Below are positions 15,335 to 22,450 of a stretch of DNA of 29,845 nt, piece by piece. Origin of the DNA: Porticoccaceae bacterium. GTDB lineage: Bacteria; Pseudomonadota; Gammaproteobacteria; Pseudomonadales; Porticoccaceae. Positions within the stretch are counted from its first letter, which is position 1. Each line of letters begins with the position of its first letter. The position numbers and the translations under genes are program-made. The notes below the pieces were generated by a model that made no database searches, was not told where the DNA came from, and was given only the letters and a program-made list of their open reading frames with translations. The stretch spans positions 1-29,845 of the forward strand of contig JALNZZ010000009.1 of NCBI GenBank assembly GCA_023229065.1, read 5' to 3'.

Positions 15335-15910
15335 GTCGGTCGGGTCCTTTGTGGTGCTGTTGCCGGCAAGGCCCGGCGGGGGTGGTTGGGGGGTGGTTTC
15401 CGGCGGGTCTGCCTTGTTGACTACCGGAGCGAGTGCATCTTTGAAACGGGCGGTATTGGTAAGCCCCACGGAGAGGAGCTTCTCGGGGCGGCCATCTTCC
15501 AGCAGGTCCCAGACCGGGGAGAGCCAGCGCAGGCGGCGGTTGACCACCTCGGCATAGCCGATATCGGTCCAGCGCAGGAGCCCCCAGAGGCCATCGGCCC
15601 GCAGCTCCAGCTCTACCACCCAGGCCATGGCGGCGCTATCGGCCCGCTGCTGGTCCATGGACCAATGTTCGCGATCCACCAGCAGGGGGGTGGCGGGGTC
15701 CCAGGCGGCCAGTATGCCGCGGAGGGCCTGCGTATCCAGCACCTGCTGGCCATAGAGTGGCTGGCCATCGGCATCCAGCAGGGGTTCGCCATCTTTGTGG
15801 CGCATGTAGCGGTAGGTGCCGTAGGGGGCTATATGGCACCAGCTCTGGGGCTGGGTGGCGGGCTCTATGGCGCTCTGGGCGTTGGTGGTGGCAGTGGCAG
15901 TGGTGGACAT
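14885..15910 (-). CDS. Mu gp32-like capsid protease with C-terminal scaffold
   Basis: The N-terminal 165 residues match the Mu-like protease family. They carry LLVDREHWSMDQ with a histidine at the usual place, then AAMAWVVELELRADGLWGLLRWT and RRLRWLSPVW, the dGLwg...WT and lSPv signatures. The enzyme would trim the scaffold and capsid during head maturation. The C-terminal half (from about residue 193) is a helical, acidic and alanine-rich scaffold (EAAALNSEAEEAAEENEDI). An internal ATG at 15334 is placed to make the scaffold alone (see separate entry). It sits between portal and capsid, as in Mu genes I and Z. The start ATG at 15910 follows the portal stop by 9 nt. Length 341 is normal for this family. 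Confidence 0.7.
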   Translation of the reverse strand: MSTTATATTNAQSAIEPATQPQSWCHIAPYGTYRYMRHKDGEPLLDADGQPLYGQQVLDTQALRGILAAWDPATPLLVDREHWSMDQQRADSAAMAWVVELELRADGLWGLLRWTDIGYAEVVNRRLRWLSPVWDLLEDGRPEKLLSVGLTNTARFKDALAPVVNKADPPETTPQPPPPGLAGNSTTKDPTDMEKFITLLGLPEDATEEDVLAAIQALLTERAEAEAAALNSEAEEAAEENEDIIQNKADFIALYRQYPEAARAMLRTLQRNKPQAEPPVTNRAEARRPSFLDAATGGASAVKNKLEIFREMPEGAAKDAYQREHGAELLALERSTTAAAQ

Positions 15911-15919
15911 GGCAGTGGG

Positions 15920-17503
15920 TTATCCTTTGTGGGGCTGTTGCGGCTGCTGGTGGTAGCCCTCGGCCACGGCCCCGGCCAGCAGGCGGGCTATGGCGGCGGT
16001 GGCAGTATCTGTAGCGGGGCTGCTGCCGGCAGCGGCGGCGGCAAGCTGCGGCAGGTCCTGGTAGAGGGCGGCCAGGGCACGCTGGAGGGTGGCGGGGTCG
16101 GGCTCGGCCAGGGCATCGAGCAGGCGGTCTATCACCGGTGCCAGCTCCAGGCGGCGGGCCAGTACCAGGGCCTCCAGGGCGGCCTCCTCCGGCTCTGTAG
16201 CGGTGCCTTCCGGGGCAGGCTGGGCGGGGTGGTCGGCCTTGTTGGCCAGGCCGCTGTAGGAGTATGGGCCGGGCTGTTCGGGGTTCTCTACCAGCTCCAG
16301 GCTGTAGCCGCTCTGTTCCTCCAGATCAGCCTGGCGGATGCGGTAGCCGCTCTCGCGGGCGGCGGCGGCCGTCTTGAACACCTCTTTGGCCGTGGGCGGG
16401 GGGTCGCTAAAATCGAAATACGCCAGGTGCGGACGGCCGGGAAACTCCGCCTCCAGCAGCGCCTTGTTGATCACGCGGTTGAAGGCCGTGGCTATCAGCC
16501 GGCAATCGCGCCGGATGATGGTGCGCCAGGTGGCCTCGTGTGCCTCGGTAGCACCCTGGCCGATGCCGGTGGCCCCGGTAAGGCTGGTAAGCAGGCCGCC
16601 CGTGGCCATCAGCACTATCAGCTGTTGCTGCCGCTCCAGAAAGGCCGTAAAGGGGTCTGCCCCGCGGGCCTCGCTGGCATAGTGTACGCTGCTGCCATGG
16701 GGCACGGCGCCGCTGCCGCCCTCGGCCACGCCCTGGGCGGCCTGCATGTAGGTATCCTCGCGCTCGGGGTCGGTATCGGGCGGCATCACTATCACCACCG
16801 GGGGCACGCCGTAGCGCTCCAGGAAGAGGCCATACTTCTTATCCCCCAGGCTGCGGCGGATGTAGATCTCGAGCGCGGGGTAATCGATATGGCGCGGGCG
16901 CACGATGCTGACCAGCTCGCCGCGCGGTATGGGCTGCAGGTTGGCACTGCCGCCAAAGGTGGAGCTGGCATCGGGGTTCCAGTACCAGCGGCCGGTAGGG
17001 ATATCGCGGCAGAAGTTCCAGCCATCCAGCAGCTCGAACCCCGCCAGCGCTTTGCCCGCGCTGCCGTAGAGCGGGCGCACGTGGGCAAATCCGCGGAAGA
17101 AGGCCGCCGCCAGGGCCTCGATAGCGCTGGCCATGTTGGCGCGGTCGGCCTCGGCATAGGCCAGAGTCAGGTAGGCCTGCTGCTCTGTGGCCAGGGCCTC
17201 GCTGTAGCCGCGGGCGCGGGCGGCATCTACCTTGCGCACGGTCCAGTCTGTTTCCACCTGGGCTGTGGCGCGGCGCTCGGCCACGGTCAGCAGTATCGGG
17301 TCTACCTGCTCGATCTCGTTGTAGAGCCACTGCAGCTCGGCATAGGAGCCCATGCGGGCATTATCGTAGATGCGGCTGGCCCGCTCTACCGAGAGGCCGC
17401 GCAGGGGGTTTACCGTTTCGGCCCAGGCGGCCATCTCGCTCTTGCGGTAGAGCGGGCGGTAGGTGGCGGGTATGGCGCGGCCGTAGGCATCGTAGAGCTT
17501 CAT
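15920..17503 (-). CDS. DUF935 portal protein (Mu gp29-like)
   Basis: The 527-residue protein carries the DUF935 signatures: WLYNEIEQVDPILLTVAERR near residues 59-78, ERYGVPPVVIVMPP near 235, and QQLIVLMATGGLLTSLTG near 300. A conserved stretch GWNFCRDIPTGRWYW lies near 155. The portal forms the dodecameric entry ring at one vertex, binds the terminase and lets DNA pass. The C-terminal 120 residues are alanine- and glutamate-rich and may form the crown. The ATG at 17503 follows the large-terminase stop by 5 nt, with GGAGG about 13 nt upstream inside the terminase end. The position between terminase and protease is as in Mu. Confidence 0.85.
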   Translation of the reverse strand: MKLYDAYGRAIPATYRPLYRKSEMAAWAETVNPLRGLSVERASRIYDNARMGSYAELQWLYNEIEQVDPILLTVAERRATAQVETDWTVRKVDAARARGYSEALATEQQAYLTLAYAEADRANMASAIEALAAAFFRGFAHVRPLYGSAGKALAGFELLDGWNFCRDIPTGRWYWNPDASSTFGGSANLQPIPRGELVSIVRPRHIDYPALEIYIRRSLGDKKYGLFLERYGVPPVVIVMPPDTDPEREDTYMQAAQGVAEGGSGAVPHGSSVHYASEARGADPFTAFLERQQQLIVLMATGGLLTSLTGATGIGQGATEAHEATWRTIIRRDCRLIATAFNRVINKALLEAEFPGRPHLAYFDFSDPPPTAKEVFKTAAAARESGYRIRQADLEEQSGYSLELVENPEQPGPYSYSGLANKADHPAQPAPEGTATEPEEAALEALVLARRLELAPVIDRLLDALAEPDPATLQRALAALYQDLPQLAAAAAGSSPATDTATAAIARLLAGAVAEGYHQQPQQPHKG

Positions 17504-17508
17504 GGTGC

Positions 17509-18864
17509 TTACATTACCTCCTGCTGGTGGTAGGCGGTGCGGGGGCGGAAGGGGCGCGGCATAAAGGTGGGGGCCTGTGCAGCCGCTGCGGCCCGCCAGG
17601 CCAGGGCCAGGGCGGTGCAGCGGTCGGAGTGGCCCTCGGCGGTGCGCCGGGCCATGTAGTTGTACTGGCCATTGCGTACGATCTGCTGCATCTCGTGCAG
17701 GTCTTCGCGCACCTCCACATCGATCGGCACCCGCAGCCGGGTGGGTGCCTCAAAGGCACGCCGCAGCCGGGGGAAAATCTCGCGCTTGAAATTGACTGTA
17801 AAGGTAGCCAGCTCCACCTTGCCGAATTTGTGTTGCTGGGGGGCATACTCGCCGTGGGTCTTTACCAGGTAATCGCCGAGGCCGATGCCGGGGCCGGTAT
17901 AGTCCAGCACCACGCGGCGGGCAGCGGCTATGCGGTGGTTCAGGGCTGCCTCCTGGTCGGGCGTGCTCATGCCGCGCAGTACCAGCACCTCGCGGGTGTA
18001 GGAGACATCGCCCACCTTCTCGAGCGTCCAGCAGACGGTGGGATCGTGTATCCGCCCAAAGTCGATCCCCAGATAGAGCTGTGCCCGGCTCTCCGGCGCA
18101 AAGATGGCGGGATCGGCATAGGTGGTGGCCTCGGCACTCTCGGCCAGGGCGATAATGTCGTAGGGCAGCAGTACGTTGGAGCTATCGATAAACTCGCACA
18201 TGTACTCCTGCGCCCAGGCTTCGTCGCTATCGATAGCTTCGCGCAGCTCCTCCACATCTGTGCCCAGGTGCGGCGCAGCGTCGAGAATGGTGGTAGTGTG
18301 TACGCTCCAGCCCCTGGACTGCCCTGAGCAGATGCGGTAAAACCGCGCCCCCCGGCCGCCCTTGCCATTGGCCGTGCTGCTGATAAAGAGCCGCTTCTGC
18401 CCGCGCAGCGGGTTGCTTATCGAGGGGAAGATTGCCTTCCAGGTAGCATCGGGGTCTTCAAAAAAGGCAAACTCATCCATCCACACATGGGCTGAAAATC
18501 CGCGCACCGTATCCGGCTTGCCCGGCACGGCGATAATGCGGCTGCCGTTGGGGTACACGATTGTGGCACTCTTCATCAGTGCGCCGGGGGCATCGCGCTC
18601 ATCGAGCTGCTCGGCAATGGCAAAATCGAAAGCCTCGCTCCAGTCGCGGCACTTCAGCACCGCCTCGTAGCTCTGCCGCTCCGAGGGCGATACCACCAGC
18701 ACATCCGTCTTGGCGGTGGTCATGGCATCGCGCACGCAGCGGGCAGCACCGCCAAAGCTCTTGCCCACCTGGCGGCTTGCCAGCCATGCCACAAACCGCG
18801 CCCGGTCATCGTAGATCCGGCGCTGGTATGGCAGCAGCAGCTCTATGGGGCTCTTGATACTCAC
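17509..18864 (-). CDS. Large terminase subunit (Mu gp28-like)
   Basis: Headful or Mu-type packaging motor of 451 residues. The ATPase has a Walker A-like motif ASRQVGKS at about residues 29-36 and a Walker B HVWMDEFAFF at about 126-135 (D130, E131). The motif PGKPDTVRG is a usual companion of this family. The nuclease half begins near residue 265 with LYLGIDFGRIHDPT, where the first aspartate of the RNase H-fold nuclease sits, and continues through EVREDLHEMQQIV. Mu terminases cut within host DNA during packaging. The ATG at 18864 overlaps the small-terminase stop by 4 nt. All expected motors of the family are present and the length is normal. Confidence 0.88.
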   Translation of the reverse strand: MSIKSPIELLLPYQRRIYDDRARFVAWLASRQVGKSFGGAARCVRDAMTTAKTDVLVVSPSERQSYEAVLKCRDWSEAFDFAIAEQLDERDAPGALMKSATIVYPNGSRIIAVPGKPDTVRGFSAHVWMDEFAFFEDPDATWKAIFPSISNPLRGQKRLFISSTANGKGGRGARFYRICSGQSRGWSVHTTTILDAAPHLGTDVEELREAIDSDEAWAQEYMCEFIDSSNVLLPYDIIALAESAEATTYADPAIFAPESRAQLYLGIDFGRIHDPTVCWTLEKVGDVSYTREVLVLRGMSTPDQEAALNHRIAAARRVVLDYTGPGIGLGDYLVKTHGEYAPQQHKFGKVELATFTVNFKREIFPRLRRAFEAPTRLRVPIDVEVREDLHEMQQIVRNGQYNYMARRTAEGHSDRCTALALAWRAAAAAQAPTFMPRPFRPRTAYHQQEVM

Positions 18865-19394
18865 AGCCCGAAAATCTCCCGGATGCGTGCCTCGCGCTCC
18901 TCGGCGCTTAGCTGTGCATCCTCCACCGTGTTCTTTATCTCTCCCAGCCGTGCCTCGGCGGCCTCAAACTTCTCCCGTGCCAGGCGCTGGGCCTCGGCCA
19001 GGTGGGTTATGCGGGCAGCCTCGTTGGCGCCGTGGTTGGCGCGTAGTGCCATGCGGGCAAACTCCAGCGCGGCGGCGCTATCGTCTGCCGCCACGTAGCG
19101 GAAAAAGCCATCCTTGAGGGCCTTGCGCATACGCTCATCCAGCACCTCCTCATCGGCAATCGTGTCGAACTGGGTGGAGAGGTCGATATCGCGCCGGATC
19201 TGCGCCCGCAGGCGGCTGCGGCTCTCCCGCTTCCACCAGCGGGCCAGGGCCGAGGGGCTGCTCTCTATGCCCCACTGCTCCAGCACCCACTCGGCGGCAC
19301 GGCCATACGGCATGGTACGGAGTACGGCGAAAAGCTCGTCTTGCTGGGCCGGTGCCAGTGCCGCGAGGGGCGAATCTGTGCGTGCCTTGCGCAA
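18861..19394 (-). CDS. Small terminase subunit (DUF3486, Mu gp27-like)
   Basis: The 177-residue protein starts with TTG at 19394; GGGGAG lies about 11 nt upstream and no ATG is suitable. The product opens with a short basic segment. It then has a helix-turn-helix of the DUF3486 type: AEWVLEQWGIESSPSALARWWK, in which W and the S-x-x-A-L-x-R-W motif are characteristic. The rest is a long helical part (ALEFARMALRANHGANEAAR and REKFEAAEARLGEI). It binds the packaging start and recruits the large subunit. Its stop overlaps the large-terminase start, so the two are co-translated. Confidence 0.7.
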   Translation of the reverse strand: MRKARTDSPLAALAPAQQDELFAVLRTMPYGRAAEWVLEQWGIESSPSALARWWKRESRSRLRAQIRRDIDLSTQFDTIADEEVLDERMRKALKDGFFRYVAADDSAAALEFARMALRANHGANEAARITHLAEAQRLAREKFEAAEARLGEIKNTVEDAQLSAEEREARIREIFGL

Positions 19395-19423
19395 TTTATA
19401 CTATGCTCCCCTCTCTCCCTCTC

Positions 19424-19684
19424 TTACACTCCAAACCGGCCCACCCCCGCGGGGGTAAGCAGGTAGCTCAGCAGCTCCGGGTCGTCCGGGTCTGCCAGGC
19501 GGCGCAGGTCGCCGCGCCGCTCCAGGTGCGCCACTGCGCCCTGGCAATCGGCCACAGAGGCCGCCACCCGCACAAAAGGCGCCACATAAATAGCCAGTTG
19601 GCGCACCGTAAGGGCACGCCCCCCGCTCTCTGCCAATACCGTGCCTATGGCCCGGCAAAGCTCTGCATCTACCCTCTTGCCCAT
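19424..19684 (-). CDS. Small winged-helix protein, pre-terminase
   Basis: The 86-residue protein has a helix-turn-helix followed by a wing: RALTVRQLAIYVAPFVRVAA, then a recognition-helix-like stretch ADCQGAVAHLERRGDL and a strand ending LLTPAGVGRF. In Mu-like phages a small winged-helix protein of this style lies between the DUF2730 membrane protein and the small terminase, and that synteny is kept here. It could regulate late genes or take part in packaging. Its ATG at 19684 is 5 nt after the upstream stop. It ends 29 nt before the small-terminase start. Confidence 0.5.
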   Translation of the reverse strand: MGKRVDAELCRAIGTVLAESGGRALTVRQLAIYVAPFVRVAASVADCQGAVAHLERRGDLRRLADPDDPELLSYLLTPAGVGRFGV

Positions 19685-19689
19685 GGCTG

Positions 19690-20097
19690 CTACTCCTCCT
19701 CCCCCTCTGCCGCTGCTGCCCGGCTGCTGCTGCCGCCCCGGCGGCCCATCTGGGCCAGCTGCATCCGCAGAGCACGCAGCTCTCCGCCAAAGCCGGCCAC
19801 AGCATCGGCCACGCTATTTACGCGGCGGAATACCTTGTCGATCTCCTCGCGCAGCAAGTCGCTCTGGCGCTGCTGCAGCGCCTCCAGCGCCTCCAGCCGC
19901 CGGGCGTGGTCTGCCAGGCACACCTCCGTGCGCGATACCCTCTCGCCCACGCCCTGCGTGGCCGCCTGCTGCTCTTGCGGCGTGGGCTTGCCGCGCAGCG
20001 TAAACCAGGCCCGCGAGAGGGCATTAAAGAGCGCCACGCTAAAGTAGGCACAGGCGATAAAGGCGGCAATCTCCACCGGGGGGCTAAACTGGCTCAT
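19690..20097 (-). CDS. Membrane-anchored coiled-coil protein (DUF2730-like position)
   Basis: First gene of the late operon, 135 residues. An N-terminal hydrophobic segment (VEIAAFIACAYFSVALFNAL) is followed by a coiled coil (ARRLEALEALQQRQSDLLRE, then EIDKVFRRVNSVADAVAGF) and an acidic tail (AAAAEGEEE). In Mu relatives the gene at this place encodes DUF2730, a small protein with one membrane segment and a coiled coil; this one fits in form, though I cannot see exact motifs. Such proteins have been suggested as lysis helpers (spanin-like or holin-like), but the role is unproven. The late promoter should lie just upstream, in 20098-20250. Confidence 0.55.
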   Translation of the reverse strand: MSQFSPPVEIAAFIACAYFSVALFNALSRAWFTLRGKPTPQEQQAATQGVGERVSRTEVCLADHARRLEALEALQQRQSDLLREEIDKVFRRVNSVADAVAGFGGELRALRMQLAQMGRRGGSSSRAAAAEGEEE

Positions 20098-20172
20098 ACG
20101 CTTACAGGCTGCTTTCTCTTTTGCTCACACTCATTCTCCAAAAAACCGGCTGCCGGCACGTAGCGCAGCGCC

Positions 20173-20211
20173 CCCCGCCGGGCGGCCCGGAGCAACTGCC
20201 GCCCGGCGGGG
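20173..20211. promoter_or_regulatory. Strong GC-rich hairpin upstream of the late operon
   Basis: A perfect 13-bp inverted repeat (CCCCGCCGGGCGG at 20173-20185 and its complement at 20199-20211) encloses a 13-nt loop. A run of eight T follows 15 nt later on the plus strand, too far for a standard intrinsic terminator. It lies about 75 nt upstream of the first late gene. It could stop plus-strand transcription or act as a site for late control. Confidence 0.5.
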
Positions 20212-20400
20212 CTTGCCTACGGTTCGTTTTTTTTCTGGCGTGGAATATGGGGTTACACACAAGGAGCCACTGCCGGCAAAAACAGCCCCATTATCCCACC
20301 CTCCGGCCCCCTTGCCTGTACGTACTTGCGCAACTTGCGCTTAAAATGCACTAAAAAGCCGGAAAAAAGGCCAAAAACACCCCAAAAAGCAAAAAACCCC

Positions 20401-20664
20401 TCAAAACGGCTACCCTGTCCCTTTTGCAAAAAACTAACCGCCAAGACCGCCAAGACCGCCAAGAACACCAAGGTAGGGCGTGACCGCCGGGCACGCCGCC
20501 GCCGCAGCGGCAAGGTGCAGACTCTGCCACGGGCGGCAGCGTGCAGACCCTGCCACACACAGCCCGGATATTAAGCCGCGGAAAGCGCAGAAAACCGCGG
20601 AAACTTCAAATACGACACCTGTCGCATTTGGGGAAAATGGCACGGTGGAGACCCTGCCACAGGC
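20401..20664. repeat. Decayed outlying copies of the 67-bp repeat
   Basis: Four pieces related to the main array lie to its left. A worn palindrome half is at 20401-20432 (TCAAAACGG, then ACCCTGTCC and TTTTGCAAAAA). Two second-hairpin pieces lie at 20509-20528 and 20535-20554 (GGCA-N-GTGCAGA-CTGCC style). A nearly whole unit lies at 20606-20664, whose palindrome has lost one C from its centre. The array thus fades toward the late operon and is regular toward the immunity operon. Confidence 0.7.
20437..20472. repeat. 9-bp tandem repeat, four units
   Basis: ACCGCCAAG occurs three times in a row, followed by a fourth, altered copy AACACCAAG. Repeats of this kind (CCGCCAAGA-type) are scattered through genomes of PVC bacteria, from memory of such genomes. 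It may therefore be host-derived filler DNA in the phage. Confidence 0.7.
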
Positions 20665-20733
20665 CAAAAACACCCGAAAACAGCCGAAAAAGGCTGAAAA
20701 CAGCCCGAATTTACCCGATACGCCCCGCAAATT

Positions 20734-21664
20734 TCAAATACGACACCCTGTCGCATTTGGAAAAAGGCAGCGTACAGACACTGCCACAGGGCGCGAAAGC
20801 TCAAATACGACACCCTGTCGCATTTGGAAAAAGGCAGCGTGAGGACACTGCCACAGAGCACTGAAAATCAAATACGACACCCTGTCGCATTTGGAAAAAG
20901 GCAGCGTGAGGACACTGCCACAAGGCACGAAAACTCAAATACGACACCCTGTCGCATTTGGAAAAAGGCAGGGTGCGGACACTGCCACAAGGCACGAAAA
21001 CTCAAATACGACACCCTGTCGCATTTGAAAAAAGTCAGAGTGCGGACACTGCCACAAGGCGCGAAAACTCAAATACGACACCCTGTCGCATTTGGAAAAT
21101 GGCAGGGTGCGGACACTGCCACAAGGCACCGGAATTCAAATACGACACCCTGTCGCATTTGGAAAAAGGCAGAGTGCGGACACTGCCACAGGCCGCCGGA
21201 AATCAAATCGGACAGGGTGTCCGTTTTGGAAAAAGGCACGGTGCGGACACTGCCACAGGGCACCGGAATTCAAATACGACACCCTGTCGCATTTGGAAAA
21301 TGGCAGGGTGCGGACACTGCCACAAGGCACCGGAATTCAAATACGACACCCTGTCGCATTTGGAAAAAGGCAGCGTGAGGACACTGCCACAAGGCACGAA
21401 AACTCAAATACGACACCCTGTCGCATTTGGAAAAAGGCAGAGTGCGGACACTGCCACAGGCCGCCGGAAATCAAATCGGACAGGGTGTCCGTTTTGGAAA
21501 ATGGCAGGGTGGAGACACTGCCACAAAGCACCAGAACTCAAATCGGACAGGGTGTCCGTTTTGGAAAAGGCAGCGTAGAGACACTGCCACAGGGCACCGG
21601 AAATCAAATCGGACAGGCTGTCCGTTTTGGAAAAAGGCAGCGTACAGACACTGCCACAAGGCTA
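20734..21664. repeat. Array of fourteen 67-bp hairpin units
   Basis: Units start with TCAAAT at 20734, 20801, 20868, 20935, 21002, 21069, 21136, 21203, 21270, 21337, 21404, 21471, 21538 and 21604. The period is exactly 67 bp except for one 66-bp unit (the thirteenth). Each has a palindrome (arms AAATACGACA/TGTCGCATTT or AAATCGGACA/TGTCCGTTTT around a three-base centre), the linker GGAAAAAG, a second hairpin GGCAGNGT-NNGN-ACACTGCC, and a variable linker. Read on the minus strand, the second hairpin is followed by TTTTT, like an intrinsic terminator. It starts 16 bp beyond the stop of the immunity operon. No unique spacers are present. The long frames through it are products of the period (67 codons per three units). 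Confidence 0.95.
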
Positions 21665-21679
21665 AAAATATTGCGGCTG

Positions 21680-22042
21680 CTACTTTATCACTTTAGATTC
21701 AATAACTTTCGAGAGTACCGGTGTAATTGCCCCCAATAAAAACCCGAGAAAATATGTCAAAAAAGCTGCCACAACTTTTAGTAACCTAATCCACCATCTT
21801 TTGCTTTTTCGTTCTGCCTTTAAACGTTCAAGCTCCAAGCGCCCAGTATATGTAATAGAGTCTAGCGCAGTTATATTGCCGATCTTTACGCCAGATATAA
21901 GGCCTGCTTGCCGCAATTCCCTGACGCGAGTTAAGTCTCTTGCCTTCTCATTTTCGCAAGATATATCGGCATAGTTAGCGTATTCGCTTAAAAGTGTAAT
22001 AAATATATCCGAATCATACTTTTTCTTTTTTTTGCTTGTCAT
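21680..22042 (-). CDS. Small membrane protein of the immunity operon
   Basis: The 120-residue protein starts with an ATG overlapping the repressor stop (ATGA), so the two are made together in the lysogen. The N-terminus is lysine-rich (MTSKKKKKYDSD). Residues 10-80 look like a small winged-helix domain of the kind in YjcQ- or DUF2513-like proteins (TRVRELRQAGLISGV and YTGRLELERLKAE). The C-terminal 35 residues hold a membrane segment (LLKVVAAFLTYFLGFLLGAI). A protein made from the prophage with a cytoplasmic domain and a membrane anchor could be a superinfection-exclusion factor; that is inference. The gene is clearly more AT-rich than the late operon. Its stop lies next to the repeat array. 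Confidence 0.6.
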   Translation of the reverse strand: MTSKKKKKYDSDIFITLLSEYANYADISCENEKARDLTRVRELRQAGLISGVKIGNITALDSITYTGRLELERLKAERKSKRWWIRLLKVVAAFLTYFLGFLLGAITPVLSKVIESKVIK

Positions 22043-22338
22043 AGAGCCCCCTCCAACTCCTTGACTGCTTCTGTCAGCTTAAAAAAAGCCTTTTTGGCAC
22101 ATTCAAGTTTTTTGGATGCAAGTTTTTCGCTAGTTTCATTTATTGGCATACCTAGTAGCCAATCTGTCGTTACCCCAAAATAACAAGCCAGTTTTACCAA
22201 AACTTCAAAAGATGGCTGATATCTGCCTAACTCCCATGTGCTGTATGTTCCCTGCTTTATGTCCAGTGCCTGACAAACCTCACCTTGAGATTTTTCGCCA
22301 CGAGCTTTTCTAAGCCGGCTAGAAAATAATTCGCTCAT
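22039..22338 (-). CDS. Phage repressor, HTH (Xre/Cro type)
   Basis: I choose the ATG at 22338 because AGAGGAAAA lies about 10 nt before it; a GTG at 22359 would overlap the promoter region without a ribosome site. The 99-residue product has an HTH_3 domain in residues 1-60: LFSSRLRKARGEKSQGEVCQ, then DIKQGTYSTWELGRYQP, and VLVKLACYFGVTTDWLLG. The tail (residues 65-99) is a helical dimer-type region (EKLASKKLECAKKAFFKLTE). There is no peptidase domain for RecA-type cleavage, so induction is by another route. It is divergent from the early operon and should bind between 22340 and 22440. AT content is high, typical of exchanged immunity modules. Confidence 0.8.
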   Translation of the reverse strand: MSELFSSRLRKARGEKSQGEVCQALDIKQGTYSTWELGRYQPSFEVLVKLACYFGVTTDWLLGMPINETSEKLASKKLECAKKAFFKLTEAVKELEGAL

Positions 22339-22339
22339 T

Positions 22340-22450
22340 TCTAGTTTTCCTCTTGACACGCTCTAGTGAACCTAGTAAGTTGCGCTGTGAAGCCCGCAAC
22401 AGTCGCCGCAATGTTAGCGCAAGACCGTTGCGGGGGAAAGGACAAAAGCC
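22340..22450 (+). promoter_or_regulatory. Divergent immunity/early control region
   Basis: The region between the repressor and the first early gene has three CTAGT elements (22341, 22363 and 22372), two of which are 9 bp apart, and a consensus -35 TTGACA at 22353-22358 on the plus strand. A matching -10 is weak (around TAGTAA at 22373). Downstream, CCCGCAAC (22393-22400) and GTTGCGGG (22427-22434) form an 8-bp inverted repeat just before the AAAGGA site of the first gene. The CTAGT elements are operator candidates. The inverted repeat may fold in the leader RNA near the ribosome site. Confidence 0.45.

Larger units (their letters stand above)
20098..20600. other. Non-coding stretch upstream of the late operon
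   Basis: No credible gene is found here. It holds, in order, the presumed late promoter area, a strong GC-rich hairpin (20173-20211), a run of T (20227-20234), and an isolated ACACACAAGGAGCCAC at about 20256-20271. That last element looks like the leader and ribosome site of the early genes but has no start codon after it. An A-rich, T-poor stretch follows (20340-20410). Then come a 9-bp tandem repeat and decayed pieces of the 67-bp repeat. The orphan ribosome site may mark a lost early gene. Confidence 0.5.

Noticed and set aside
13700..17533. A 1277-codon plus-strand open frame
   Set aside because: It lies opposite portal, protease, capsid and connector genes; the product is glycine-rich without motifs, as is usual for antisense frames of GC-rich genes.
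20734..21664. CRISPR array
   Set aside because: The whole 67-bp unit is repeated with few changes, there are no unique spacers of constant length, and no cas gene is near.
20401..21664. Diversity-generating retroelement or integron cassette array
   Set aside because: There is no reverse transcriptase, template/variable repeat pair or integrase gene, and the units hold no coding cassettes or GTTRRRY core sites.
20824..21739. Several long open frames through the repeat array, for example 20824-21378 and 21092-21739
   Set aside because: They repeat the same peptide every 67 codons because three 67-bp units make 67 codons. The frames overlap each other, occur on both strands and lack ribosome sites.
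22339..22359. Upstream GTG start for the repressor at 22359
   Set aside because: The ATG at 22338 has AGAGGAAAA at good distance, while the GTG has no ribosome site and would lie in the promoter region.
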